Positions 8,035 through 16,491 of a stretch of 64,000 nt of DNA are shown piece by piece. Source of the DNA: RH-AL1 sp965198495 (GTDB taxonomy: Bacteria > Pseudomonadota > Alphaproteobacteria > Rhizobiales > Beijerinckiaceae). Position 1 is the stretch's first letter, and each line of letters starts with the position of its first letter. The stretch covers positions 3,428,308-3,492,307 of the forward strand of contig CBDAPL010000001.1 in assembly GCA_965198495.1 (NCBI GenBank), written 5' to 3'. Under the pieces are notes generated by a model. It saw nothing but the letters and a program-made list of their open reading frames with translations, was not told the DNA's origin and made no database searches. The position numbers were made by a program, and so were the translations under genes.

Positions 8035-9023
8035 ACCCGACCACGTCGAGCGGTATGGGAGAGTCCTTCGTTCTGGCGGTGCCGTCCAAAGGCCGCCTGC
8101 AGGAGAATGCCGCCGCCTTCTTCGCACGCGCCGGCCTCAAGCTGGCCCAGGGGCGCGGCGCGCGCGACTATCGGGGCGCGCTGGGAGGCGTCGAGGGGGT
8201 CGAGGTGGCTTTCGTATCGGCGAGCGAGATTGTCGGCTTGCTCGCCGCGGGCCATGCCCACATGGGAATCACCGGCGAGGATCTCGTGCGCGAGACGGTG
8301 GAGGGCGCCGACCGCAAGCTCGAATTGCTGACGCCGCTCGGCTTTGGCAACGCCAACGTGGTCGTCGCCGTGCCGCAGGCCTGGATCGACGTGCGCACCA
8401 TGGCCGATCTCGAGGATGTCGCGGCCGCCTTCTACACGAGACGCGCCGAGCGGATGCGCGTCGCGACGAAGTACGTCAACCTGACCCGCGCCTTCTTCGC
8501 CGAAAACCACGTCACCGACTATCGGATTGTCGAAAGCCTCGGCGCCACCGAGGGCGCGCCCGCCGCCGGTCAGGCCGAACTCATCGTCGACATCACCACC
8601 ACCGGCGCGACGCTTTCGGCCAACGCGCTGAAAGTGCTCGACGACGGCGTGATCCTGCGCTCAGAGGCCAATCTCGTCGCCTCGCTCGGCGCGCGTTGGG
8701 ACGACGCGGCCAAGGAGAAGGCGCGGCAGATCCTGGGGCGCATCGCCGCCGAGGAAACCGCTCGCCTGAGCCGCGACGTGGTCGCGCAGTTCAAGACACG
8801 TCGCGAGGAGCTTGCCAGCCAGGCGACATCCCTCTTCGACGCCAAGCTGCGATCGGAAAACGTCGCCGGGCGCTTGACCTTGACATGCCAGCGCGACAAG
8901 GTCGCGCCGCTGGCCGATTGGCTTATCGCGCAAGGCGCTGAGCACGTCACTGTCGCCGCGCTGGAATATGTCTTCTCGCCGGCCAATCCACTTCACGAAC
9001 GGCTGCTCGGCCGGCTGGCCTGA
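8031..9023 (+). CDS. hisG: ATP phosphoribosyltransferase HisG, extended form
   Basis: It catalyses the first step of histidine synthesis, joining ATP and PRPP. Seen: LAVPSKGRLQENAAAFF at the N-terminus, HMGITGEDLVRET, VGLLAAG, and the PRPP loop in ELIVDITTTGATLSANALK. At 330 residues it is much longer than the ~230-residue short HisG that usually partners HisZ. The extra C-terminal part (SENVAGRLTLTCQRDKVAPLADWLIAQGAEHVTV) resembles the ferredoxin-like regulatory domain of long HisG. The gene overlaps hisZ by 4 nt, so this long-looking HisG is made together with HisZ. From memory, HisG of Bradyrhizobium-type bacteria is similar in length. Confidence 0.94.
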   Translation: MNPTTSSGMGESFVLAVPSKGRLQENAAAFFARAGLKLAQGRGARDYRGALGGVEGVEVAFVSASEIVGLLAAGHAHMGITGEDLVRETVEGADRKLELLTPLGFGNANVVVAVPQAWIDVRTMADLEDVAAAFYTRRAERMRVATKYVNLTRAFFAENHVTDYRIVESLGATEGAPAAGQAELIVDITTTGATLSANALKVLDDGVILRSEANLVASLGARWDDAAKEKARQILGRIAAEETARLSRDVVAQFKTRREELASQATSLFDAKLRSENVAGRLTLTCQRDKVAPLADWLIAQGAEHVTVAALEYVFSPANPLHERLLGRLA

Positions 9024-9041
9024 TCGGCAGCCGTTCGACAA

Positions 9042-10274
9042 ATGAGCCGACGCCTCGCAGAAGGCGCGGAATCAGGAGAGTTCTCGATCTTGGAAGGTTT
9101 GACGACCCAGGACGGCGGGCGAGAGCGGGGCGGCGGCAAGGGTGGAAGCGCCACCGATGTCGGAGACAGCGAAGACGCGCGGCGGGGATCCGAGGCTCGA
9201 AACCCGCAGAGCACGACGACGAGCGAGAAGCTGACGACGCGCCTGCTCAACCGCGTCATTCCCGATCATGTCGAGGACAAGCCCCGCGCGCGCCGCCGCA
9301 TCGGCCGGGTTTTCGCCGGGTCGCTCAGCATCGGCATCGCCTGCCTGTCGGTCTATGTGCTCACACGCACCTTCATGCAGATCAACGTCGGGGAGTTGCG
9401 CGGCGCGATCGCCGCGACGAGCGGCGAGCGGATCGCGCTGGCCTTGATCCTGACGAGCGTCTCCTTCCTCGCCTTGACCGGCTACGACGCGCTGGCGCTG
9501 CGGCAATTGCGGCTTCGCGTGCCGTATCCGACGACGGCGTTGGCCTCTTTCACCAGCTACGCGATCTCCTTCACGCTCGGTTTCCCGCTGATCACGGCGG
9601 GGACCGTGCGCTACTGGATCTATTCGACCAAGGGCCTTTCCGCCGGGAAAGTGGCGAGCCTGACGATCATCGCCGGCCTGACCTTCTGGCTCGGCATGAT
9701 TCTCGTCATCGGGATCGGCTTCGCGGTGCGCGCTGGCGGCGTCTCGCATATCGACCATCTGGATCCCGCGCTGAACCGGCTGATTGGCATCGCCGTAATC
9801 GCCGCGCTGATCGGCTATCTCGCCTGGGCAGCGAAAGGGCATCGGCAGGCTAAGGTCCAGGGCTTCAAGCTCGAACTCCCCGGTTTCTGGTTGAGCGCCG
9901 GTCAGATCTGCCTCGGCCTCATCGATCTTTGCGCCGCCGCCGGCGTGCTCTACACGCTCCTCGCGCCGCCCCGCCTGATCGACTACATCTCCTTCGTCAC
10001 AGCCTACGTGTTCGGGTCGCTGCTCGGGATCGCGTCGAACGCGCCCGGCGGCATCGGCGTCTTCGAGGCGACGATGCTGAAGACCGTGCCGGCGCATTCG
10101 GAGGCCGAACTCTTCGCCGCGCTGCTGCTGTTTCGCATCATCTACTACCTCGTGCCGTTCGTGCTGGCGCTGGCGCTTCTCGGCGCCCACGAGAGTATCA
10201 AGCGCTGGAAGGACCTGCGCGCGGCGATGCTGGGCGACAACGACGACGACCCCGACGGGGACACCGTCGGCTAG
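9042..10274 (+). CDS. MprF-type integral membrane protein (lysylphosphatidylglycerol synthase TM region family)
   Basis: The protein has 410 residues. A long hydrophilic, charged N-terminus (about 1-85) is followed by roughly eight transmembrane helices, including IGIACLSVYVLTRTF, IALALILTSVSFLALTGYDALALRQL and LTIIAGLTFWLGMILVIGIGFAV, and the conserved NAPGGIGVFEATML. This is the flippase-like membrane domain of MprF without the aminoacyl-transferase domain. Such proteins (UPF0104-like) sit in the inner membrane; lipid transport is inferred from the family. The C-terminus is acidic (DNDDDPDGD). It starts 18 nt after hisG and could be read through from it. Confidence 0.85.
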   Translation: MSRRLAEGAESGEFSILEGLTTQDGGRERGGGKGGSATDVGDSEDARRGSEARNPQSTTTSEKLTTRLLNRVIPDHVEDKPRARRRIGRVFAGSLSIGIACLSVYVLTRTFMQINVGELRGAIAATSGERIALALILTSVSFLALTGYDALALRQLRLRVPYPTTALASFTSYAISFTLGFPLITAGTVRYWIYSTKGLSAGKVASLTIIAGLTFWLGMILVIGIGFAVRAGGVSHIDHLDPALNRLIGIAVIAALIGYLAWAAKGHRQAKVQGFKLELPGFWLSAGQICLGLIDLCAAAGVLYTLLAPPRLIDYISFVTAYVFGSLLGIASNAPGGIGVFEATMLKTVPAHSEAELFAALLLFRIIYYLVPFVLALALLGAHESIKRWKDLRAAMLGDNDDDPDGDTVG

Positions 10275-10284
10275 GTCAATCGGA

Positions 10285-10716
10285 TCATCGCGCCTCGTCC
10301 TCGGGCGCGTCGTAGCGCCGCCGCGCGTCCATGATGCTCGCATGATTGGACTGCGCCCAGGCGCCGAGCGCCTCGACCGGGCGCCACAGCGAGCGCCCGA
10401 GGTCGGTCAGCGCGTAATCGACGCGGATCGGCACGCTCGGCGTCACGGCGCGCGTGACGAGGCCGTCCCGCTCCAGCCCCCGCAACGTCAGGCTGAGCAT
10501 GCGTTGCGAGATGCCGCCGATCAGCCGTTTCATCTCATTGAAGCGTTTCGGCCCGTCGCCGAGCAGCATGACGATCAGCACGCTCCATTTATCGCCGACG
10601 CGCGCGAGCACGAGGTTCACGGCCTGGCAGTCGCCGATCACATGCTCGCTTCTGGCGGGCGACGTCTGCGCCCGCGCAATCCCGATCGGAGTCACATCCA
10701 TGTGCCTAGGTTCCAA
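10285..10716 (-). CDS. HxlR family transcriptional regulator
   Basis: A winged-helix DNA-binding protein of 143 residues. The HxlR signature is in DCQAVNLVLARVGDKWSVLIVMLLGDGPKRFNEMKRLIGGISQRMLSLTLRGLERDGLV, followed by VDYALTDLGRSL. Cys30 before the helix-turn-helix is where redox- or quinone-sensing HxlR/YodB-type proteins carry their reactive cysteine. A TTG start at 10716 is preferred because AAGGAGG lies 7 nt upstream; the ATG at 10701 has only a weak site. It is divergent from a quinone-reducing azoreductase, so it probably represses that gene until quinones or diazo compounds appear. Confidence 0.9.
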   Translation of the reverse strand: MEPRHMDVTPIGIARAQTSPARSEHVIGDCQAVNLVLARVGDKWSVLIVMLLGDGPKRFNEMKRLIGGISQRMLSLTLRGLERDGLVTRAVTPSVPIRVDYALTDLGRSLWRPVEALGAWAQSNHASIMDARRRYDAPEDEAR

Positions 10717-10760
10717 GATTGTGCCTCCTTGCGCGGCTCGCGCCAGTCACGCAAACAGCT

Positions 10761-10781
10761 CTGGTCACAAGACGTAACCAG
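10761..10781. promoter_or_regulatory. Imperfect 21-bp palindrome in the HxlR/azoR intergenic region
   Basis: Arms CTGGT and ACCAG with inner AC/GT symmetry are separated by about 11 bp. It lies 12 nt before the azoR start codon in the only intergenic space shared with the divergent HxlR gene. This is the usual position and symmetry of an HxlR operator. Function is inferred from position. Confidence 0.5.
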
Positions 10782-10792
10782 CGAGCCTAGTC

Positions 10793-11404
10793 ATGAAGCT
10801 TCTCCACGTCGACTCCAGCATCCTCGGCGAACACTCGGTCAGCCGGGCCATCTCCGCGGCGATCACAGCGCAGCTGACGTCCTCGCACGAAGGCATCGAA
10901 GTGATCGATCGCGATCTCGCCGCCGTGCCGATCTCGCATTTGTCGGGGGCCTACCTCGCCGGGCGGGACGCGGACGTGAAGCACGACCAGGCCTTGCAGG
11001 AGGACATCGAGCTCGGCGGCGCGGCGCTCCAGGAGTTCCTCGGCGCCGACATCGTCGTGATCGGCTGCCCGATGTATAATTTCGCGATCCCGAGCCAGCT
11101 CAAGGCCTGGGTCGACCGCGTCTGCGTCGCCGGCAAGACCTTTCGTTACACCGACAAGGGCGCGGAGGGACTCTGCGCCGGCAAGCGCGTCATTGTCGCC
11201 GTATCGCGCGGCGGGATGTACGGGCCAGAAACGCCGTACGCCGCGGCCGAACATCAGGAATCCTACCTTCGCGCGCTGTTCTCCTTTCTCGGCATCACGG
11301 ACTTGACCTTCATCCGCGCCGAAGGCATCGCCTACGGACCCGAGCAACGCGACGCGTCCCTCAAAGCGGCGCTGGGCGAAGCCGCGACCCTACGAGCCGC
11401 CTGA
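10793..11404 (+). CDS. azoR: FMN-dependent NADH:quinone oxidoreductase / azoreductase
   Basis: AzoR reduces quinones and azo bonds with NADH using FMN. The flavodoxin-like fold shows in KLLHVDSSILGEHSVSR (phosphate loop, residues 2-18), the flavin-binding CPMYNFAIPSQLKAWVDRV (about 86-104) and VSRGGMYG. Length (203) is normal. It is divergently paired with an HxlR regulator with a palindrome between them, which suggests induction by electrophiles. A dienelactone hydrolase follows 24 nt downstream and may be cotranscribed. Confidence 0.93.
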   Translation: MKLLHVDSSILGEHSVSRAISAAITAQLTSSHEGIEVIDRDLAAVPISHLSGAYLAGRDADVKHDQALQEDIELGGAALQEFLGADIVVIGCPMYNFAIPSQLKAWVDRVCVAGKTFRYTDKGAEGLCAGKRVIVAVSRGGMYGPETPYAAAEHQESYLRALFSFLGITDLTFIRAEGIAYGPEQRDASLKAALGEAATLRAA

Positions 11405-11428
11405 GCGGCGACACGAGCGAGACGCGAC

Positions 11429-12148
11429 ATGCACCACGAAACGCTGACCTACCAGGCCGATGGCCTCACGATGAAGAGCCAACTCTTTTTCGACGAGGGC
11501 GCTTCCGGGCGCGCCGGCGTCCTGGTCTTCCCCGAGGCGTTCGGGCTCAGCGAGCACGCGATCTCGCGAGCCAAGCGGCTCGCCGAAGACGGCTACGTGG
11601 CGCTTGCCTGCGACCTGCACGGCGACGGCAAGCTGATCGACGACCTCGAGCAGGCGATCGGCGCGCTCAAGCCGCTGTTCGCCGATCCTTCGAAAACGCG
11701 CGCGCGAGCCGGCGCCGGCCTGGAGGCGCTCGTCGCGCGCCCGGAAGTCGACCCGGCGCGCATCGCGGCGATCGGCTTTTGCTTCGGCGGCACGATGGCG
11801 CTCGAACTCGCCCGCGGCGGCGCCGACGTGAAAGCGGTCGTGGGCTTCCACAGCGGCCTCGGCACCGAGGCGCCGAAGACCGACGCCAAGGCGATCAAGG
11901 GCCGCGTTCTGGTCTGCATCGGCGGCGATGATCCGATGATCCCGGGCGATCAGAGGCTGACGTTCGAGACCGAAATGCGCGAGGCCGGCGTCGATTGGCA
12001 GATCAACGTCTACGGCAACACCGTGCACAGCTTCACCAACCAAGGCGCGGCCAAGCGCAACATGCCGAACGCGATCCGCTACAGCGCCGAAGCCGACAAG
12101 CGATCATGGCAGGCGATGCGCCACGTGTTCGCCGACACGCTCGGCTGA
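11429..12148 (+). CDS. Dienelactone hydrolase family protein
   Basis: An alpha/beta hydrolase of 239 residues. The nucleophile elbow GFCFGG carries Cys in place of the usual Ser, as in classical dienelactone hydrolases. The acid is in GGDDPMIP and the catalytic His in GNTVHSFTN. Dienelactone hydrolases open lactones from chlorocatechol degradation, but many relatives have other ester substrates and no aromatic pathway is present here. It follows azoR closely, so a shared response to quinone or aromatic stress is plausible. Confidence 0.9.
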   Translation: MHHETLTYQADGLTMKSQLFFDEGASGRAGVLVFPEAFGLSEHAISRAKRLAEDGYVALACDLHGDGKLIDDLEQAIGALKPLFADPSKTRARAGAGLEALVARPEVDPARIAAIGFCFGGTMALELARGGADVKAVVGFHSGLGTEAPKTDAKAIKGRVLVCIGGDDPMIPGDQRLTFETEMREAGVDWQINVYGNTVHSFTNQGAAKRNMPNAIRYSAEADKRSWQAMRHVFADTLG

Positions 12149-12176
12149 CGTGACGCCGCGCGGCGGTGGCGCTTAT

Positions 12177-12217
12177 CCTCCCCCGTGAAACGGGGAGGGG
12201 ACCATGCGAAGCATGGT
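12177..12217. repeat. Two-hairpin intergenic element between convergent genes
   Basis: The first hairpin has stems CCTCCCC/GGGGAGG around a loop of about 8 nt. It is followed directly by a second perfect hairpin, ACCATGC-GAA-GCATGGT (12201-12217). It lies between the stops of the dienelactone hydrolase and phoB genes. Elements of this form (GGGAGG stem, then a GCGAAGC-type hairpin and a GGGGGCGC tail) are, as I recall, a dispersed palindromic repeat of alphaproteobacteria. It may also end transcription in both directions. Confidence 0.7.
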
Positions 12218-12243
12218 GAAGGGGGCGCGCGGCGATGCTGAGC

Positions 12244-12996
12244 TCAGACCCCGAACGTCTCGTCGAAGGCGTAGCCGGCACCGCGCACGGTGCGGATCGG
12301 GTCCTTCTCGCCATCCTGCGAGAGGGCCTTGCGCAGGCGGCCGACGTGGACGTCGACCGTGCGCTCATCGATCTCGACGGACAGGCCCCAGACGCTGTCG
12401 AGGAGCTGCGCCCGCGAGAACACGCGGCCGGGCTTGGCCATCAGGTACTCGAGCAGCCTGAACTCGGTCGGGCCGAGATGGATCGTGCGGCCGGCGCGAT
12501 GGACGCGCCAGCTTTGCCTGTCCAGCTCGAGATTGCCCGCCGAAAGACGCGAGGCCACGCGATCGGGGCTCGCGCGGCGCAGCAGGGCACGCACGCGAGC
12601 GATCAGTTCCGGCACGGAGAAGGGCTTGACGATGTAGTCGTCCGCGCCGGTCGAGAGGCCGCGTACGCGCTCGCCTTCCTCGCCGCGTGCGGTCAGCATG
12701 ATCACCGGCAGGCTGCGGGTCGCCTGACGCGCGCGCATGCGGCGGCAGATCTCGAGGCCCGACACGCCGGGCAGCATCCAGTCGAGGATGACGAGATCGG
12801 GTGCGTTCTCGAGAAGGCGCATGTCGGCCTCGTCGCCGCGCTCGACGCACTCGACGATGAAGCCTTCCGCCTCGAGATTGTAGGACAACAGCAGGCTCAG
12901 CGTTTCCTCGTCTTCCACCACGAGAATGCGCGGCGTCGCACTCGTGGTGCTGGCGCCGCGCAAAGTCTTTTCGGTGGACATATCCGTGCCACTCAT
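12244..12996 (-). CDS. phoB: Phosphate regulon response regulator PhoB
   Basis: An OmpR/PhoB-type regulator of 250 residues. The receiver domain has EDE at 29-31, phosphorylated Asp72 in LDWMLPG, and Lys124 in YIVKPFS. The winged-helix output domain has LGPTEFRLLEYLMAKPGRVFSRAQLLDSVWG and DERTVDVHVGRLRKAL, with the typical RTVRGAGYAF end. ATG 12996 overlaps the phoU stop (ATGA), so it is translationally coupled; a second ATG lies five codons inside. As last gene of the phosphate block it activates Pho genes under phosphate limitation once phosphorylated by PhoR. Confidence 0.96.
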   Translation of the reverse strand: MSGTDMSTEKTLRGASTTSATPRILVVEDEETLSLLLSYNLEAEGFIVECVERGDEADMRLLENAPDLVILDWMLPGVSGLEICRRMRARQATRSLPVIMLTARGEEGERVRGLSTGADDYIVKPFSVPELIARVRALLRRASPDRVASRLSAGNLELDRQSWRVHRAGRTIHLGPTEFRLLEYLMAKPGRVFSRAQLLDSVWGLSVEIDERTVDVHVGRLRKALSQDGEKDPIRTVRGAGYAFDETFGV

Positions 12997-13703
12997 GCGG
13001 CGCTCGGGGCTGACGTCGCGAAGGAACGGCCTTTCGGCCGGTCGACCGGCAGGGCCTCGCCCGTCACCAGGTAGACGATCGTCTCGGCGATGTTGGTCGA
13101 ATGATCGCCGATCCGCTCGATGTTCTTCGAACAGAACAGAAGATGCGTGCAAAACGAGATGTTACGCGGATCCTCCATCATGAAGGTCAGCAGGTCGCGA
13201 AACACGCTGTCTTCCAGAGCGTCGAGCTCCGCGTCGCGCATCCACACCGAACGCGCCTGTTCGATGTCGCGGTGCGCGTAGGCGTCGAGCACGTCCTTCA
13301 GCGCCAGAGCCGCGGTCTCGTTCATCGATTTCAAGCCGACGATCGCGCGCGGCAGCCGCGCCTCGGCGGCCACGACGATCGCCCGCTTGGCGATGTTCTT
13401 GGCGAGATCGCCGACGCGCTCGAGATCGGCGGAGATGCGGATCGCCGCGACGATTTCGCGGAGATCCACCGCCATCGGCTGGCGGCGCGCGATGGTGAGA
13501 ATCGCGTGCTCCTCGATCTCGCGCTGGAGCAGATCGAGTCGCGGATCGACGGCGACCGTGGCGCGGGCGAGGTCGGCGTCGAAATCGACCAGCGCGTCCA
13601 TCGCGTCCGACACCATCTTCTCGGCGATGCCGCCCATCTCCGCGATCTTGCGGCCGAGGAAATCGAGTTCCTTGTCGTAGGCCTTGACGATATGGTCGGT
13701 CAT
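12993..13703 (-). CDS. phoU: Phosphate transport system regulatory protein PhoU
   Basis: PhoU is an all-helical negative regulator that links the Pst transporter to PhoR. The 236 residues contain two repeats of the PhoU domain, with the metal-binding type motifs VDLREIVAAIRISADLERVGDLAKNIAKR and NIERIGDHSTNIAETIVYLVTG. It lies 42 nt after pstB and overlaps phoB by 4 nt. Together with the Pst proteins it keeps PhoR in the phosphatase state when phosphate is plentiful. Confidence 0.96.
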   Translation of the reverse strand: MTDHIVKAYDKELDFLGRKIAEMGGIAEKMVSDAMDALVDFDADLARATVAVDPRLDLLQREIEEHAILTIARRQPMAVDLREIVAAIRISADLERVGDLAKNIAKRAIVVAAEARLPRAIVGLKSMNETAALALKDVLDAYAHRDIEQARSVWMRDAELDALEDSVFRDLLTFMMEDPRNISFCTHLLFCSKNIERIGDHSTNIAETIVYLVTGEALPVDRPKGRSFATSAPSAA

Positions 13704-13745
13704 CGAACGAGATCCTGTATGACGCGAAAGGTCCGGCGTAGTGCG

Positions 13746-14558
13746 CTAGCCGAAACGACCTGTGATGTAATCCTGGGTTTGCCGTTTCTCCGGCGCGGTG
13801 AACATCCGCTTCGTCTCGCCGAACTCCACCAGCTCGCCGAGATACATGAAGGCGGTATAGTGCGAGACGCGCGCCGCCTGCTGCATGCTGTGGGTGACGA
13901 TGACAATCGTGTAGCTCCTGGCGAGCTCGTCCATCAGTTCCTCGACCTTTGCCGTCGAGATCGGATCGAGCGCCGAACACGGCTCGTCGAAGAGGATCAC
14001 CTCCGGCTGCACGGCGACGGTGCGGGCGATGCAGAGGCGCTGCTGCTGTCCGCCCGACAAGGAGAGTCCGCTGTCCTGCAGCTTATCCTTCACCTCGCCC
14101 CAGAGCGCCGCGCCTTTCAGGGCCGCCTCGACGCGGTCGGCGACCTCTCGCGCCGGCAGCTTGTTGTAGAGCTTTATGCCGAAGGCGATGTTGTCGAAGA
14201 TCGACATCGGGAACGGCGTCGGCTTCTGGAACACCATGCCGACGCGGGCGCGCAACAGGTTGAGATCCTGGCCGGCGGCCAGGATGTTCTCGCCATCGAG
14301 CAGGACTTCGCCCTCCGCGCGCTGGTTGGGGTAGAGGTCGTACATGCGGTTGAGGACGCGCAGCAGCGTCGACTTCCCGCATCCCGACGGGCCGATCAGC
14401 GCGGTCACCTTGTTGGTCTCGACGGCAAGGTCGACGCTCTTCAGCGCGCGCGCCTTGCCGTAGAAGAAGTCGAGCTTCTTGACGCTGATTTTGTCGGTCT
14501 GATTAAATCGCGTGCCCGCCGCGGCGTGCGGCGCGTCCATGGACTCGTTCCTGGTCAT
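13746..14558 (-). CDS. pstB: Phosphate ABC transporter ATP-binding protein PstB
   Basis: The ATPase of the high-affinity phosphate importer, 270 residues. Walker A is GPSGCGKST (56-64), the Q-loop is in VFQKPTPFPMSIFDNIAFG, the signature is LSGGQQQR, Walker B is VILFDEPCSALDP, and the H-loop is in VIVTHSM. ATG 14558 overlaps the pstA stop (ATGA); the open frame upstream belongs to the antisense of nothing conserved. It energises uptake through PstA/PstC at the inner membrane. Confidence 0.97.
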   Translation of the reverse strand: MTRNESMDAPHAAAGTRFNQTDKISVKKLDFFYGKARALKSVDLAVETNKVTALIGPSGCGKSTLLRVLNRMYDLYPNQRAEGEVLLDGENILAAGQDLNLLRARVGMVFQKPTPFPMSIFDNIAFGIKLYNKLPAREVADRVEAALKGAALWGEVKDKLQDSGLSLSGGQQQRLCIARTVAVQPEVILFDEPCSALDPISTAKVEELMDELARSYTIVIVTHSMQQAARVSHYTAFMYLGELVEFGETKRMFTAPEKRQTQDYITGRFG

Positions 14559-15394
14559 CGTTTGGTCCTCGTCGTTCCGAGCGTGCGGGCCGTTATGGAG
14601 AGCGTGAGCACGGCGAGCGTGATGATGAGGGCGCCGGACCAGGCGAGCTGCTGCCAATCCGTGTAGGCGGAGCCGGCATAACGATAGATGACGTAAGGCA
14701 GGCTTGCCATCGGCGCGTTGAGGTTGGTCGACGTGTAGGAATTGTTGAGCGCGGTGAAGAGCAGCGGGGCTGTCTCGCCGCTTATGCGCGAGACGGCGAG
14801 AAGCACGCCGGTCGTCAGCCCGGCCTGCGCGGCCTTGTAGGCGATGCGCTGCACGATCATCGCTTTGGGCATGCCGAGCGAAGCGGACGCCTCGCGCAAC
14901 GGCGTCGGTACCAGGCGCAGCATGTCTTCGGTGATGCGCACGACCACCGGGATGACGATGATCGACAGCGCGATCGTCCCGGCGAAGCCGGAGAAATGTC
15001 CCATCGGCACGACGACGATCTGGTAGACGAACAGACCGATGACGATCGACGGCGCGGAGAGAAGGATGTCGTTGATGAAGCGCACGACGAAGGCGAGCTT
15101 CGATTTCGCGCCGTACTCGGCGAGGTAGGTTCCCGCGAGAATGCCGATCGGCGTGCCGACCAGCGTGCCAAGCACCGTCATGATGAGGCTGCCGAGGATG
15201 GCGTTCCACAGGCCGCCGTCGCTACCCGGCGAGAGCGTGCGCTGCGTGAAGAGGTTGAGGTTGATACCGGCCGCGCCTTTGCTGACGAGCACCACCAGGA
15301 TCCAGATCAGGAAGGCCAGCCCGAAGGCGGACGCGGCGTAGCAGAGGCCCTGATAGATGCCGTCTTTGACGCGGCGCGCGCGATAGAGCGACAT
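14555..15394 (-). CDS. pstA: Phosphate ABC transporter permease PstA
   Basis: An inner-membrane channel subunit of 279 residues with about six helices. It includes the first segment near residues 19-40 (ASAFGLAFLIWILVVLV) and the permease loop EASASLGMPKAMIVQRIAYKAAQAGLTTGVLLAVSRISGETAPLLF, the site that contacts PstB. It overlaps pstC by one base (TGATG) and pstB by four, so the whole transporter is translated as a coupled set. Confidence 0.96.
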   Translation of the reverse strand: MSLYRARRVKDGIYQGLCYAASAFGLAFLIWILVVLVSKGAAGINLNLFTQRTLSPGSDGGLWNAILGSLIMTVLGTLVGTPIGILAGTYLAEYGAKSKLAFVVRFINDILLSAPSIVIGLFVYQIVVVPMGHFSGFAGTIALSIIVIPVVVRITEDMLRLVPTPLREASASLGMPKAMIVQRIAYKAAQAGLTTGVLLAVSRISGETAPLLFTALNNSYTSTNLNAPMASLPYVIYRYAGSAYTDWQQLAWSGALIITLAVLTLSITARTLGTTRTKR

Positions 15395-16389
15395 CAGCGG
15401 GCTCCTTTCCGCTCGACCCGCATCAGCATCAGCCGTGCGGCGGCGAGCACGATGAAGGTCAGGATGAAGAGGATCAGGCCGAGTTCGATCAGCGAGGCGG
15501 TGTAGAGGCCGCGATCAGCCTCCTCGAACTCGCTGGCGATCGTCGCGGAAATCGACGTGCCGGGCGAGAACAGCGACGCGGAGAGCTGATGCGCGTTGCC
15601 GATCACGAAGGTGACGGCCATCGTCTCGCCGAGCGCGCGGCCGAGCGCGAGCATGATGCCGCCGATGACGCCGACACGCGTGTAGGGAATGACGACGTTG
15701 CCGACCACCTCGCGCGTCGTGAAGCCGAGCCCGTAGGCCGATTCCTTGAGCACCGGCGGCACCGTCAGGAACACGTCGCGCGAGATCGACGTGATGAACG
15801 GCAGCACCATGATCGCCAGGATGAACCCTGCCGTGAACACGTCGGTGCCGTAGGGCGGCCCGGCGAAGATGCTGTTGAGAACGGGTATCGGTCCGGCGAT
15901 CGCGATGATCACCGGCTCCACGTAAGCCTGCAGCAGCGGCTTCAGGATGAAGAAGCCCCAAATGCCGTAGATAATCGAAGGAATGCCGGCGAGGAGTTCG
16001 ATGGCGATGCCGATCGGCTGGCGCAGGCGCGGCGGGCAGAGCTCGGTCAGGAAGATCGCGATGCCAAGCCCGACCGGGATGGCGATGACGAGCGCGATGA
16101 CAGAGGTGACGACGGTCCCGTAGATCGCGACGAGCGCGCCGTACTTGTCGTTGACGGCGTCCCATTGCGTCGAAGTGATGAAGCCCAAACCAAAGGCCTC
16201 GATGGCGGGCATCGAGCCCCATACCAGCGAGGCGATCACGCCGCCGAGCAGGATCAGGACGAGGAGGGCGGCCGTGAAACAGACGCCGTGGAAGATCTTG
16301 TCGCCGCTCCTGAAGCGGGCGAGAGACTTGGCACGATCGCGCAAGCTAGGCTCGGCGTAGCTGCGGTCCGGTGCGGCGAGGTCTACCAC
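15394..16389 (-). CDS. pstC: Phosphate ABC transporter permease PstC
   Basis: The second permease subunit, about 331 residues with six or more helices. The conserved loop is KESAYGLGFTTREVVGNVVIPYTRVGVIGGIMLALGRALGETMAV. I place the start at GTG 16389 because GGAG lies 6 nt upstream; the frame continues to a TTG at 16407 that has no ribosome-binding site. With PstA it forms the membrane pore for phosphate delivered by PstS. About 100 nt separate it from pstS. Confidence 0.94.
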   Translation of the reverse strand: MVDLAAPDRSYAEPSLRDRAKSLARFRSGDKIFHGVCFTAALLVLILLGGVIASLVWGSMPAIEAFGLGFITSTQWDAVNDKYGALVAIYGTVVTSVIALVIAIPVGLGIAIFLTELCPPRLRQPIGIAIELLAGIPSIIYGIWGFFILKPLLQAYVEPVIIAIAGPIPVLNSIFAGPPYGTDVFTAGFILAIMVLPFITSISRDVFLTVPPVLKESAYGLGFTTREVVGNVVIPYTRVGVIGGIMLALGRALGETMAVTFVIGNAHQLSASLFSPGTSISATIASEFEEADRGLYTASLIELGLILFILTFIVLAAARLMLMRVERKGAR

Positions 16390-16491
16390 GTCAAACTCCA
16401 AACTCAACCAACGACGCTTGCCATCAGGCTCTCCTGACAGGGACGGGAGACGTGTCCCTCGCCCCTGTCATCCTTGCGGAAGAAGCGCGGA

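Noticed and set aside
13101..14666. 521-codon plus frame opposite phoU and pstB
   Set aside because: Antisense shadow of two secure genes.
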